NCBI GenBank assembly: GCA_018350325.1
Contig: JAEVLN010000033.1
Span: 496,001 to 560,000, forward strand
Length of the DNA: 64,000 nucleotides
Source of the DNA: Globodera rostochiensis
Taxonomy: Eukaryota; Nematoda; Chromadorea; Rhabditida; Heteroderidae
Direction: 5' to 3'
Below the pieces are notes generated by a model. That model did not search any database, was not told where the DNA came from, and worked only from the letters and a program-made list of their open reading frames with translations. Every line of letters starts with the position of its first letter. Position 1 is the stretch's first letter. Shown in pieces: positions 48,600-57,773 of the stretch. Both the position numbers and the translations under genes were made by a program.

Positions 48600-49797
48600 A
48601 TCGTTTCCCAAGGGAGAAAGGAGAGAGAATAAAGAGTTCTAATTGGAGTTGGAGAATTAAATTTCTGAGTTGGCTGATTCAGCTGCTCGCCATGCTGGCA
48701 ATTTATCAGCTTGGGGCAGTCTGATCAGCAAGTTTGGCAAATAATTTGACGTCATTGACAACATGGCAATAAGTACAACATTATGGTAAAATGGCGAAAT
48801 ATGGTTTGTTCGGTTAGCGATGCTTTTATTCCATTTAAACCCAATTTGCTCAAAAGTTGGATTAGGGAACGCAATAGCTCTTAATGCCACTGAGCCAAAG
48901 GCAATAACCGGTCAACAGGAAGATTCTGATAGCGATTTCAAAGATTTTAAATTGATTAATAAATAAATACCTTTGAAAGCGTTGGGTAAATGAAAACTAT
49001 GAAAGTGAGCAACAAAATCATTGTTGTATTATTATTCATTTTTTAAATTTAATTTATTCGGTAATAAATCTAGTGGCAAATAAACTTTTATCTTCCAAAA
49101 TTGTTCCCTTTTCCAATTAATGGGCGGTACTTTCTGAAAATTCGAAAAATAAGGAGACAACACCTAAAATTCGGATAATTAACTTACTATTTACTGCTTT
49201 TTTGTTTTGAAAATAATTAAAAAATTCCCAAAGTAATAAGAGTAAAAAGTTCATTCGGTCGAAATTTGCATGTTTATTTAATACAAAATTCTAAATTTTA
49301 GTTTCTAAAAATAATAAAATTAACTTTTAACCGTTATGATTAAAATGTATTTATAAGCTGAAAGTTGGAATTATCTTAAAAATTGAATGGACTTTTCTTT
49401 GGGCAAATGTTGACACAAAAACGGGGGACGACCTCACTTTTGCGAATTAATCTTTTTCCATCATAAATTTTGAAATTTGCAATGGTGACCCTAGAATTGT
49501 GATAACAACAGAAAGTATCCGATTCCAGAAGTGTTGAATGGAAATTGCTGAAAAAGTCAAGATTTGAGTGTCCTTATTTGAAATTAATGTTCTGTTTTCG
49601 GATTAATCCCTCCCTGTCTAAAGAAGTAGTTGACCGTTGTTGAATTTGAATACACCAAAAAAGTGAATTTTATAGTAAAACCCGAAAAGTTAAATGACAA
49701 ATGCAGAAACAAATGAATTGTTAAAATGCTTTGATCTACACCGAAAAAATGATAACCGTTCTAATCGCTATACAGCATAACCATAAATACTCGTTTT
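48600..49797. other. Intergenic DNA between transposon and effector gene, no gene seen
   Basis: Moderately AT-rich. Short minus-strand open frame at 48657-48890 shows no family resemblance. No terminator or poly(A) signal can be assigned with confidence to the gene ending at 49798. Confidence 0.5.
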
Positions 49798-52465
49798 TCA
49801 CTTTCTCTCATTGGCTAAGTTGAATTTGAATTCTTTCGATCCAAAGTTCGCTTCAATTTTGTCGGTAATATTTTTCAGCGAAACGCATGGATACCAATTG
49901 TCGGCGGCAGAATGGACAAACGAATCGGTAAATTCTGCAAAATCAAACAATAAAAACGCATAAATTAGTTAGATAACAATTTACAATTTAGTGTATTTCT
50001 TAAAAGTGAATTTCTCTTTAATTTTTAACATTTTTATTTCTCACCCAAACGCCGTTTGTTCAATGTGTAGAATTTGGTTTTTTTTGCCAAATTTAGGCCG
50101 CATCCGATGACGACGCCGGCACCAATAGGTCCGAACTCTCGAAGAAATTGCGTTTTGTCTGTACAAAGTCCAATTGAAACAATGCTAAATATAATCATAC
50201 TTCAATGTTTTATAATATACTAGTTACCTTCCTTTCGCTAATATTTCTACTTCGAAGAAGAAAATGCCGGAATTAATTTTTGGAATTGGCCCAACAGCTA
50301 AAACAGTGCGATTCACTGAAAAGAAGTTAAATCAAAATTTTGTGATCTCTTTATATAAACCTTTTTAAAATTACTTTAACAGAACAATGTTTACCCAATT
50401 CCCCTTCAATAAACTGGACAATCAAGGGTTCGTGCAATGGTCTGGTAATAAAGCGCGCAGGACTCGGGGGACATGGAGCCCATTGATTGTCAGGGGTTAG
50501 CCCTAATAATTGTATTTATTATTTCATGGAAACACGTACTTTTTGCTTACCAAAATGATATTCAGATGACGAAAATAAAACTGACTAGGGATTTATTCAT
50601 TTTATTATAAAAATTAAACTTTTTTTTCTTCCGAAAATCCTTGTTAATTGGAGAGCTTAAATGATGTTCCTAAGCTTAAATTAATTTATAGACAATTATT
50701 ATTTCGCAGTGTTACCTGCGTTTGTTTCAGCATTGCCAGGAATGAGTTTTGTGTTGGTTTGTGGCGATGCATCTGAATTCTCACGTGAGTAAGTTAAGTT
50801 AAATATTTCGATATTTACATACATTTTTGTTAGTCACCACTAGTGTTCGGCACGATACGATATTTCGATATAAATATCGCGATATAACGCGATATTTGTA
50901 TCGAAATATAGTATCGGAGAAAAACTATTAATTCGATTTTTCGATACCGATATTTATCAAAATATCGTATCGAAAAGATGCGATATTTTATCGCGTTTGT
51001 TCACTCAAAAAATGTATCACAATTATAATGGACATATTGATTTACTTGAATTTTCTTTGAGACGAACTTTTTGACAAAAAATTACAGTCCCTTTTTAGTG
51101 ATATCACCCAATTAAATCAATGGTTTAGTGGTTTGTCTTTTTGACAAGTTGGATGTTGCTACTGGGTTCGAACCCGCTTGAGTGGCTCCCGGAAAATGCG
51201 TCAGTGGAAAATGCGTCAGTGATTATTAAATGTTCATGCAAAACATGTTTCTGGAGGTTTTTGGGGTCTAAAAATCCGATTCTGACCTCTGTTACAACCA
51301 ATTCCCAACCCCGAACCAGAATCCGAACATTTGGTCAAAAATTTAAATTTCCAAAAATCAAGTTTGGCGGCTAACTCGTCCAAAGCCCACCACGATTGCC
51401 GATTCGGTCCAGTACTGGACTTAGGCCTAGCTTAGGCCTAAGCCAACCTGGCTTGGGGTTTGTTAGGCTTAGGCTTAAGCCAACCTGGCTTGGGGTTTGT
51501 TAGGCTTAGACCCAAGCCTAAGCATAGCTTAACCCTAAGCATAGCGTAAGCCTAGCTTAGGCTTAGCCCAAGACGTTAGGAGATTCGGGAAGTTTTGACT
51601 TGGGTGGGATTCGAGACACTTTACAACGAAAGTAATAATCGAATTCATACTTTTGAATGATTTTGAGACCAAAATGGATTTTTGTAAAATTTGGAATTTT
51701 GAAAATTGTTCGAATTTGGTTCGAGGCTCGAAATCGGCAGAAATGAATGTTAGAATTGTAGTCTAAGCCCTAAGCTCCGATAAAAACACTTTTTTCTCGA
51801 CTTTTAATAATCACTGACGCATTTTCCGGTCACCGCTAAATTTTTTTTTAGAAAATTCATCGCATCTTTTTGAATTTTTGCTTTAAATTTCTTAACAAAG
51901 GTTGCCAATTTTTTAAAAATCCCTCCGGCGGCGCCTATTTTCACCGCCGGACATCCTCCGCGCTCATATAAACCAAATTTTTTTTGAAAAATTTCCGAAA
52001 TTACGAAGCAAAATGCTTAATTGTGTGTATGACGTTTTTTGCATATTGGTTCAAAAAAAAATTTGCGAAAAAATATCGCGATATATCGGGGTTTTTTCGA
52101 CGATATTTTATCGAAATATCGTATCGAAAAAATCTATTAATTCGATATTAATCTAAAAATAAATAGGCAATTATTATTTTTCAGTGTTACCTGTGTTTGG
52201 TTCAGCTTTTCCAGAACTGGATGGTCCTTTTCCGAGTTTGGTGTTTGTGTTTGGCGGCGGCGAAGCATCTGAATTCTCTACGTGAGTAAGTTAAGTTAAA
52301 TATTTCGATATTTACATAAATTTTTGTTAGTCACCCCACACACTGAAAGAGATAAAATATTGCGCCAAAATTTTAATATTCAATGAATTTTTTCTGACCC
52401 GTCTCCAACAGAGTGGAAGCGGCCACAAGCAAGCAAATTGCGGCCAAGAAGAGAAAGGTGGGCAT
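49798..52465 (-). CDS. Secreted SPRY-domain protein (SPRYSEC-type effector candidate)
   Basis: Seven exons by eye: 52465-52399, 52277-52191, 50772-50716, 50502-50395, 50315-50228, 50184-50045, 49934-49798. Phases agree and give 227 codons with a TGA stop. Residues 1 to about 18 (MPTFLFLAAICLLVAAS) form a signal peptide. Exons 2 and 3 are duplicated versions of one Ser/Pro/Asn/Thr-rich linker (NSDASPPPNTNTK and DASPQTNTK). The rest is a SPRY domain ([28 protein letters not shown]). Compared with the neighbouring SPRY gene the sixth exon is 102 bases shorter, an in-frame loss of 34 residues covering the [12 protein letters not shown] region. Intron 2 is about 1.4 kb and full of mobile DNA. Secreted SPRY proteins of cyst nematodes are delivered into host plant cells. 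Use of both linker exons is inferred. Confidence 0.82.
50695..50837 (-). repeat. Duplicated exon cassette, distal copy (exon 3)
   Basis: Exon 3 with flanking intron sequence matches 52165-52336 (exon 2 with flanks), sharing GTGAGTAAGTTAAGTTAAAT and TTTTTGTTAGTCACC. The 3' splice site moved: exon 2 uses CACGTAG, but here that site reads CACGTGAG and would put the frame out, whereas AATTCAG nine bases on keeps it. Confidence 0.75.
51121..51176 (+). repeat. tRNA-like A/B box pair next to the MULE-type MITE
   Basis: TGGTTTAGTGG at 51121-51131 (A-box-like) and GGGTTCGAACCCG at 51164-51176 (B box). The 3' edge lies 8 bases from the MITE end. I see no full acceptor stem; probably a tRNA relic. Confidence 0.5.
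51184..51834. mobile_element. MULE-type MITE with GGAAAATGCGTCAGT iterons (651 bp)
   Basis: The left end is GGCTCCCGGAAAATGCGTCA and continues as two 15-bp units GGAAAATGCGTCAGT. The right end, inverted, is GGTGACCGGAAAATGCGTCA with one unit. Both then share GTGATTATTAAA. The end sequences GGCTCC and GGTGACC are the same two as in the MITE at 24060-25938. Inside is an inverted pair of the GGGGTTCGG dispersed arm (about 51250-51345 and 51705-51800) and a GGCTTAGGCTTAAGCC-rich stretch (51421-51572). No clear 9-bp target duplication, so the copy is old or an end is eroded. It lies in intron 2 of the secreted SPRY gene. Confidence 0.75.
51421..51572. repeat. TTAGGCTTAAGCC-type short repeats
   Basis: Iterated CTAAGC/GCTTAG blocks, including two copies of CCAACCTGGCTTGGGGTTTG, in the centre of the MITE. 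They form local palindromes. Confidence 0.75.
51925..51950. repeat. GGCGGCGCC palindromic core, copy 6
   Basis: CTCCGGCGGCGCCTATTTTC then ACCGCCGG, just outside the MULE-type MITE and inside the TATCG-rich insertion. Preceded by TTAAATTTCTTAACAAAGGT, related to the stretch beside the other cores. Confidence 0.8.
52165..52336 (-). repeat. Duplicated exon cassette, proximal copy (exon 2)
   Basis: Partner of 50695-50837. Exon 2 is 30 bases longer than exon 3, both multiples of three, so both can be retained without changing frame. Confidence 0.75.
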
Positions 52466-52620
52466 TTTGAGGCAATAAAAATGAAATAGTTTTGAATGAT
52501 GGCTATTTGCTGCATGCCACCGCTTTTATACGCCTTTAATCGCAGGCTTAGAAGGCCTTTGTTTCAAAATAGCATTGCCAACGAAGAGAGTGGAGGGGAC
52601 GCGAGAAAATGCGTTGGCAT
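52466..52620 (-). promoter_or_regulatory. TATA-type promoter of the secreted SPRY gene
   Basis: On the minus strand GTATAAAAGCGGTGG has TATAAAAG at 52530-52523, about 58 bases upstream of the ATG at 52465. Upstream are GCGATTAAAGGC, TTCTAAGCC and CACTCTCTTCG blocks. An ATGCCA motif (DOG-box sequence) occurs on the sense strand near 52614-52619 and another near 52667-52672. The whole block is repeated inverted at 54020-54150, which supports it as a functional unit. Confidence 0.65.
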
Positions 52621-52639
52621 TTACGAAAAGATTGCCTTA

Positions 52640-53756
52640 TCCAACAAAGAATATGCAAGAAATGTCGTGGCATTTGGGGCCCCCCCCGTTTATGCCAATT
52701 TTTTGGGGGGGGGGGGGGTTGAAGCATTACGGCCAATGTATTGTATGGAAAAAGCGCCCCTAGGCAGAGTAAATGGCCAAAGAAGCAGAGATATTGGTCG
52801 ATAAATCTGGATTGCACTTTGCATATCACAGGGGCTGCTTTAAGCGGGTGAGGTGACGTGGAACTTTTGGGCATCCTCTAAATTTCTATTTTCGTGGCAC
52901 ATTTTACGAAACCCCAAAGGACCCATCCAACAGAAGCTTTTTCTAATGCCTGTCTGAAACGAAAGGCCCAGAATTAATTAAATTTATTCAAGTCCCGTCT
53001 TCTTGGCCTTGGAGTTCCGTCATAAATAACCAGACAGCTTGGCGCCGTGCCGTTTTGGCGCGGCAAATTTGACTCGGGTAGGGTTAACTTGGGCGCCGAC
53101 AAGTTTAAAACATTTTATTAATTAAGAAAATCAAATAAATTAGCATTTTTCATAAACTCTTTATTGTTGAAGCTTCAACTTAAAAGGGGATATATGGAAA
53201 TCGTTTCGTGCCAACTTGTCGCGCCGAATCATAACTTTTTTTTAGCTGTGGCGGGACAGGAGTGGCGGGACGGGAGTGGCGGGACGGGAGTGGCGGGACG
53301 GGAGTGGCGGGACGGTAGTGGCTGAGAAGGGCCACAATCATGCGAATGCCAAATTAATTGTGAGGGTGTGGCATAAACAGCCCAGCTACCGACACATATA
53401 ATCTGATCACACTTATTCTTTGCCCTGGGGCCAGCACCAATCATTGTCGCCGATCTCTTTTATCCCAAGGGGCGGTTCCTCCCTCCGCTCAACTCTCACC
53501 TCCGTTCCCGACCCTTTTCATTCTACGCATATTGGCGGAGATGTGAACCTTACTTCCCCGCTCGATCAGGGAAGCTGTACGTCCCATTGTTGCCCCTATC
53601 TATCTCCCAGATAAAGACTACATTATCCCGGTCCGCGTACAAAAGGGGAACCGGGAGGGGAGTCCAGAGTGAGCCAATGCCACTACTTACTACGACAGCA
53701 CTTTGTCATATAATTTTGTCGACGTACGATGTATAATGAAAATATAATAAAATAAT
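52640..53756. other. Upstream intergenic region, no gene seen
   Basis: Contains C and G runs at 52680-52720 and an inverted pair GGCGCCGACAAGTT (about 53092) / AACTTGTCGCGCC (about 53212) that may mark a small MITE. 53325-53360 (GAGAAGGGCC…CATGCGAATGCCAAATTAA) resembles 53761-53800 and carries another ATGCCA. Open frames here overlap each other and show no domain. Confidence 0.5.
53248..53321 (+). repeat. 14-bp minisatellite GTGGCGGGACGGGA
   Basis: About five tandem units with single-base differences at both ends. Confidence 0.9.
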
Positions 53757-53760
53757 CGAT

Positions 53761-54000
53761 GAGAAGGGCCAAAATCATGCCAATGCCCAAATTTGGGCTT
53801 TTCGCAAATGCCAAAAAAATTTGGGGTTTACGCAAATGCCAAAAAAAATTTGGGCTTTACGCAAATGCCAAAAATTTGGGCTTCATGCAAATGCCAAATT
53901 TGGGCTTCACGCAAATGTCAAAAATTTGGGCTTCATGCAAATGCCAAGTTTGGGCTTCACGCAAATGCCAAAAATTTGGGCTTCACGCAAATACCAACCA
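53761..54000 (+). promoter_or_regulatory. Tandem array of ATGCCA-bearing units (DOG-box-like)
   Basis: About eight imperfect units of 24-29 bases of the type ATGCCAAAAATTTGGGCTTC plus ACGCAA. I count seven exact ATGCCA hexamers plus single-base variants ATGTCA and ATACCA. ATGCCA is the published dorsal-gland box enriched upstream of Globodera dorsal-gland effector genes. The array stands directly upstream of an orphan copy of the SPRY gene promoter, on the same strand. Three frames are open through it because of unit structure, so it is not treated as coding. A regulatory role is inference. Confidence 0.55.
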
Positions 54001-54019
54001 ACAATGGCCTCACATCGCC

Positions 54020-54150
54020 TTCACTCTCTTCGTTTATAATGCTATTTCTAAGGCTTATCCATCATCCTTCGATAAAATCACATTCTAAGCCAGCGATTGA
54101 AAGCCGTATAAAAGCGGTGGACAATGCAGCAAAAGCATCATTTAAACCTT
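54020..54150 (+). promoter_or_regulatory. Orphan inverted copy of the SPRY gene promoter
   Basis: Shares, in order, CACTCTCTTCGTT, AATGCTATTT, TTCTAAGCC, GCGATT and CGTATAAAAGCGGTGG, then ATGCAGCAAA and GCATCATT, with the minus-strand promoter at 52466-52620. TATAAAAG is at 54107-54114. Similarity fades where the ATG should be (about 54165), and no signal peptide or SPRY exon follows. Either the coding part was lost or a different gene starts here that I cannot recognise. Confidence 0.65.
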
Positions 54151-54252
54151 TTCTTTATTGTTATTAGAGCCCGTAATTTTGAAAATTCCTGGGCTGATAA
54201 TTATTCACGCAGAGAATTCATATCATATTATTCCCATTCATAAAAAACTGTA

Positions 54253-54348
54253 AGATTGGCCCCGAAACTAAAACCGAGACAATATCCAAAAAGCCCGAGA
54301 CTTTTCTCGAGTCGAGGACACCCGAGACGGATGATCTCGAGCATCACT
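54253..54348. mobile_element. CTCGAG-rich hAT-like relic
   Basis: CCGAGACTTTTCTCGAGTCG and an end TCTCGAGCATCACTA resemble the MITE at 17690-17836 and the segment inside the large hAT elements. No intact pair of ends. Confidence 0.5.
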
Positions 54349-54379
54349 ACTGCTTGAGCACCCGTTTTCGCCAGTGATT

Positions 54380-55515
54380 CTCCGAATTGAATTGAAAACT
54401 TAAAAAGGTCAAAAGTGAAAATTTATCGTCCAAAACGATTATAACTGCTTTATATTCCCTACAAAACATTTTTCAGATGCGTGCATTACTTTAATTTGTT
54501 AACTCTAACATTCAGTTGCTTTCTAAACAATGGTTATTGCGTTAAGAGAAAGTTTAAGCTTGAAGAATTCAAATTAAATGCCATAGCCTTTGGTTGGACA
54601 GCATTATGATAAACAAAACAAAAAAATATTTGCGCCGCAAGAGTTGTTAAAGAAGTTGGACGATATAGGATTCAAAATGTGCATACATACGCTGAAAAAT
54701 TTCCTAACTATAATTGAGGTATCTTTGCTAAATACTTTGCTTAAAACAAAAACAGCTTTTGGATTAAGAGTAAATCAGTTTTTGAGTACTAATTTCTTTT
54801 TTCATGGTTTAGGCGGCTGCGCATCAAAAAAAGGTAAAAGCGCATGGACATCAAGGCGCGATTCAGCCCCATTAAATTCATCCACTATCGGGATTTCTTT
54901 TTCTTGAAATTCCTTTCCCGACAATTTTATTTTACCGGTTTCTAATGTGGAGAATGAAAGTGATGAAGATTAAAACATTAATTAATAATGATTAGATAAA
55001 ATTTTAAAAAATCCCGACCGATTTGGGTAAGTAACCCCGACCCCGACAGTCCCACCGCCGAAAAACCCCGAACCCCCGACTTCGGGGTGACAACGCCTAT
55101 AAATGAATTCACATAAAATGGAACATTGCAACAAAATCTAATATAACTTTTGCCCCATTAAATTCATCACAATAACTTTTTTGCCACCCCAAGCTGACGC
55201 GCATTCTTGGGATTTGCGCCTGCTGGCGCTGTCGGACCCTCAATTCACTAAATAAAATGGAAACACAAATTTTACAAATCAAACGAAACGAAACAGTTTA
55301 ATTTTTTTATACAAAACAATGCTATCGATGAAATGTATTTCGATCAAATTGTCATCCTATGTAAATTTCGGGGGTTTTAATTTAAAAAGACTCTCCCAAT
55401 GAGTCTAGGTAAATTGCTCTCCGACAATTTTCGGAAAATTGCTCTTTTTTCTCACAGAGAGCAATTTACCGGCTCCCCTCCCAATTTTGTGTGCCAGTCT
55501 CATCAAATACCATTT
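54380..55515. other. Intergenic region with repeated fragments, no firm gene
   Basis: An open frame at 54590-54907 has no recognised domain. A CAGCCCCATTAAATTCATCC fragment occurs at about 54867 and again at 55620, and a related one at 55155, so pieces of one locus are scattered here. 55040-55100 is rich in CCCCGAC repeats. Confidence 0.45.
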
Positions 55516-55519
55516 ACCA

Positions 55520-55783
55520 GGCTCATCGTCGTATTACGGTGGCGCAATGCCGTATCAGGAAGCCCCAATGCCGGGCACATCATCATTTTCAGCATTCCCA
55601 TATCAGCCGTCCAATCAATCAGCCCCATTAAATTCATCCACTAACTTTGACATTCTACGAATTTTTTTGGGGGAAAATTCGCAAGACAATGAGAGAGATC
55701 TTTATTCGGTGGTCAGGCCGAAAAAACCGAGCTCATCGAAAGGTAAAAGCGCAACGAAAAAAGGGAAAAAGCCGAGAAAATAG
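55520..55783 (+). CDS. Possible exon: Ser/Pro/Tyr-rich segment with basic tail
   Basis: After a plausible 3' splice site (TTTACCAG at about 55519) the frame reads a Ser/Gly/Tyr/Pro-rich stretch (SSYYGGAMPYQEAPMPGTSS, then SAFPYQPSNQ), an acidic piece (GENSQDNERD) and a Lys/Ser-rich basic tail (KKPSSSKGKSATKKGKKPRK) before a TAG. The composition is unlike random AT-rich frames, and the tail could be a nuclear localisation signal or nucleic-acid-binding tail. I do not recognise a family and see no upstream exon. It could also be a degenerate fragment, since part of it recurs near 54867. Confidence 0.35.
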   Translation, partial: GSSSYYGGAMPYQEAPMPGTSSFSAFPYQPSNQSAPLNSSTNFDILRIFLGENSQDNERDLYSVVRPKKPSSSKGKSATKKGKKPRK

Positions 55784-56274
55784 AATTGTGCACAATGATC
55801 CAAAAGATTCCCGAAGATCATCATTTTCGATTACTCACTCACTGTTCTCAATTGTTATTCTGTTAAACTACTTTGTTGCTATTATTGTTTGGCATTTTGA
55901 GCTTCACTCTGCAAATGTTTGTAATACTTATACTTTCACTTGGATAGCCATGGTAAAAATCTGAAAACACCGAATACTTTGATTAGCTATAAACTAGAGA
56001 TCAAAATTAAAAAAAAGCCCGGCTCGGCACCCTCGGTTTCGGGTCTCAGTAGTCTTGGTCTCGAGTCTTGAAGTAATGTCTCGATATTGAGTTCGCTGCT
56101 GTTCATTTCGCCTACAAGCCCATAAAGTGACATTTTGCTTATAAATTTAAAAATTTGATTTCGAGGACTATGTGCACCGTATTGGCCATACGGGAAGGGC
56201 GGGCAAAATCGGCCGGGCGAAACAAAGTGCAACAAATCAAGAGTGAAAATATATATATTTCTATGGCATAAAGT

Positions 56275-56458
56275 AGAGTAGGTCGGGACCGGGATCCCGA
56301 CCGGGACCGGTCGGGAAATTCCCGGTTTTGGAATCCCGGTCCTGGTTTTTGTAAAAGCGAAATCCCGATCCCGGTCCCGATCCCAGGTTTCTGAAAAATC
56401 GGAATCCCGGATACCGTCCCGGTCGGACCGGGACTAACCGGGAAAAATACACCCCTAA
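56275..56458. repeat. GC-rich palindromic cluster (CCCGGTCCCGATCCCGG type)
   Basis: Iterated GGGACCGGGATCCCGACC-like blocks with many internal palindromes, ending in AAAAATACACCCCTAAG, the inverse of the TAGGGGTGTAAAA sequence at 45345. Likely a hAT-like MITE with eroded left end. Confidence 0.55.
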
Positions 56459-56559
56459 GAATAGGATTTTTGAGCGCATAATTCTTGGTGCAGTGGTGAC
56501 TTTTTTCAAAGCCATAATAATTCGAAAGCGTACAATTAGTAAAAACTATCAACAAGCAA

Positions 56560-56935
56560 AAGCTAAGCGATTGGACAATTCAAATTAGTTAGGCTAAAGA
56601 AATCAAATTTTAAGCCTTACTGGCCATATCTTTTTTGAAATTTGTCCATGCCTAGCTTTTGCTTGTGATAGTTTCTACTAATTGTAAGCTTTTAATATCA
56701 AAAATCTTTGATTTTTATGCTAGAAAAATCATGCTAGACAGTGGGGCGCTATGAGAAAAAAGATATTCGTTTCTTCGGCAGTTGAAGAAAAAAAAGTTTG
56801 AGCATTATGCCAGAAAAATTATGCTAGACAATGGGGCGCTATAATGAAAAAGATAGTCGTTTTTCAGGAGCTGAAACAAAAAGTTAGTCGTGTTTCAGGA
56901 GGTTAAGGAAAAAAAAGATAGCCCGTTCTAGACTT
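56560..56935. other. Short repeats, no gene
   Basis: Contains two copies of a block with ATGCTAGACARTGGGGCGCT followed by AAAAAGATA and CGTTT (about 56726 and 56820). Also an inverted pair of a segment containing AGCTTTTGCTTG at 56540-56570 and 56650-56680. No coding signal. Confidence 0.5.
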
Positions 56936-56939
56936 TATA

Positions 56940-57285
56940 AACATTTAGAACATACGCTGTTATAAGTCCTGAATCCCGTTTTAGTTACATCGACCAAAGT
57001 GTCATCGAATTTCTCCAAAGCATCCAACGACTTTTTGGCTCCAAAGGCAGCAATCTTTTGTTTTTGACTGTAGTTAACCAAAACCGCAGCTGGGAGATCA
57101 TTCGGCACCGAATTTGGCCTTTGATCAATGAAAACATTTGCGGCATTTATTTGTCTTCCTGCACACTCGACCGTTTGCGCCAATTCTCTCTGGCCGTTCT
57201 TCGCGATTGCCCAAAACTGCGAAGGATTTCGGAGTGGCAATTGACTAAAAAGTCGCACATATCAAAATTTTCTTTGAAACTTTGA
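56940..57285 (+). pseudogene. Fragment of a cyst-nematode F-box-like family gene
   Basis: The plus-strand frame is open from 56940 to a stop at 57283-57285. It reads RFSYIDQSVIEFLQSIQRLF, then NRSWEIIRHRIWPLINENI, CGIYLSSCTLDRLRQFS and AVLRDCPKLR. From memory these blocks resemble the conserved middle part of a large F-box-associated-like family in Globodera and Heterodera. Neither an F-box N-terminus nor the usual C-terminal half is present, and the frame ends soon after KLRRISEWQL. It is therefore a fragment or one exon. The longer minus-strand frame at 56935-57258 is its shadow. Confidence 0.5.
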
Positions 57286-57773
57286 ACAGCAATGTGAACG
57301 CAACCGCCAATCTGTGTTTAAAAAAATGGCATAAAGGCGGGAATTTTTTGGTCCAATTTTCATCAAAAATAAGGACAAATCAAAGAATTTGAACAATTTA
57401 GAACCCTTGATATGCATAGAGGCCTATTGCTTATGGAGAGCATTTATGTTCATATTCAAATTTGTACACAGAAAAAAATTAAACATTCATTTGTCAGGCA
57501 GCAAAGGGAACTTTGCCTTTGCATTTATTTGAATTTGTTGGGCAAAACGCCCACCCACAAAATGTTCATCCCACACAATCTTAAACAAACAAAGTCCAAA
57601 AAACACACTAAAGACCTCTCAAAATATAATTCAATAAACTTCTGTCCAAAGCTGTCACTACTAGATTGTTTTAGCTAAACTATTTAATGGAGTAAAGCAC
57701 GTTTATCGCTAACAAATGTTCAATTCATTGAATTCATTTTAACAGACAAAAACACTAACGCCATAATCTCATT

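Larger units (their letters stand above)
50842..52155. mobile_element. Intron insertion rich in TATCG/CGATA repeats, itself interrupted
   Basis: Starts about TAGTGTTCGGCACGATACGA and has dense TATCGAAATATCG-type repeats at both sides (50855-51000 and 52070-52150) in inverted arrangement. A TAG start suggests hAT, but I could not find a matching right end or target duplication. The MULE-type MITE at 51184-51834 lies inside it. Confidence 0.5.

Noticed and set aside
51184..51834. A 9-bp target duplication for this MITE
   Set aside because: CGCTTGAGT and GCTAAATTT next to the ends do not match; I report the element on its ends and iterons only.
53759..54167. Three overlapping open frames with LGFTQMPK-type peptide repeats
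   Set aside because: Same cause: a tandem DNA repeat read in three frames. No signal peptide or domain, and none of the frames is favoured.
56935..57258. 107-codon minus-strand open frame
   Set aside because: Opposite strand of the F-box-like fragment, whose blocks fit the plus strand; no recognised domain on the minus strand.
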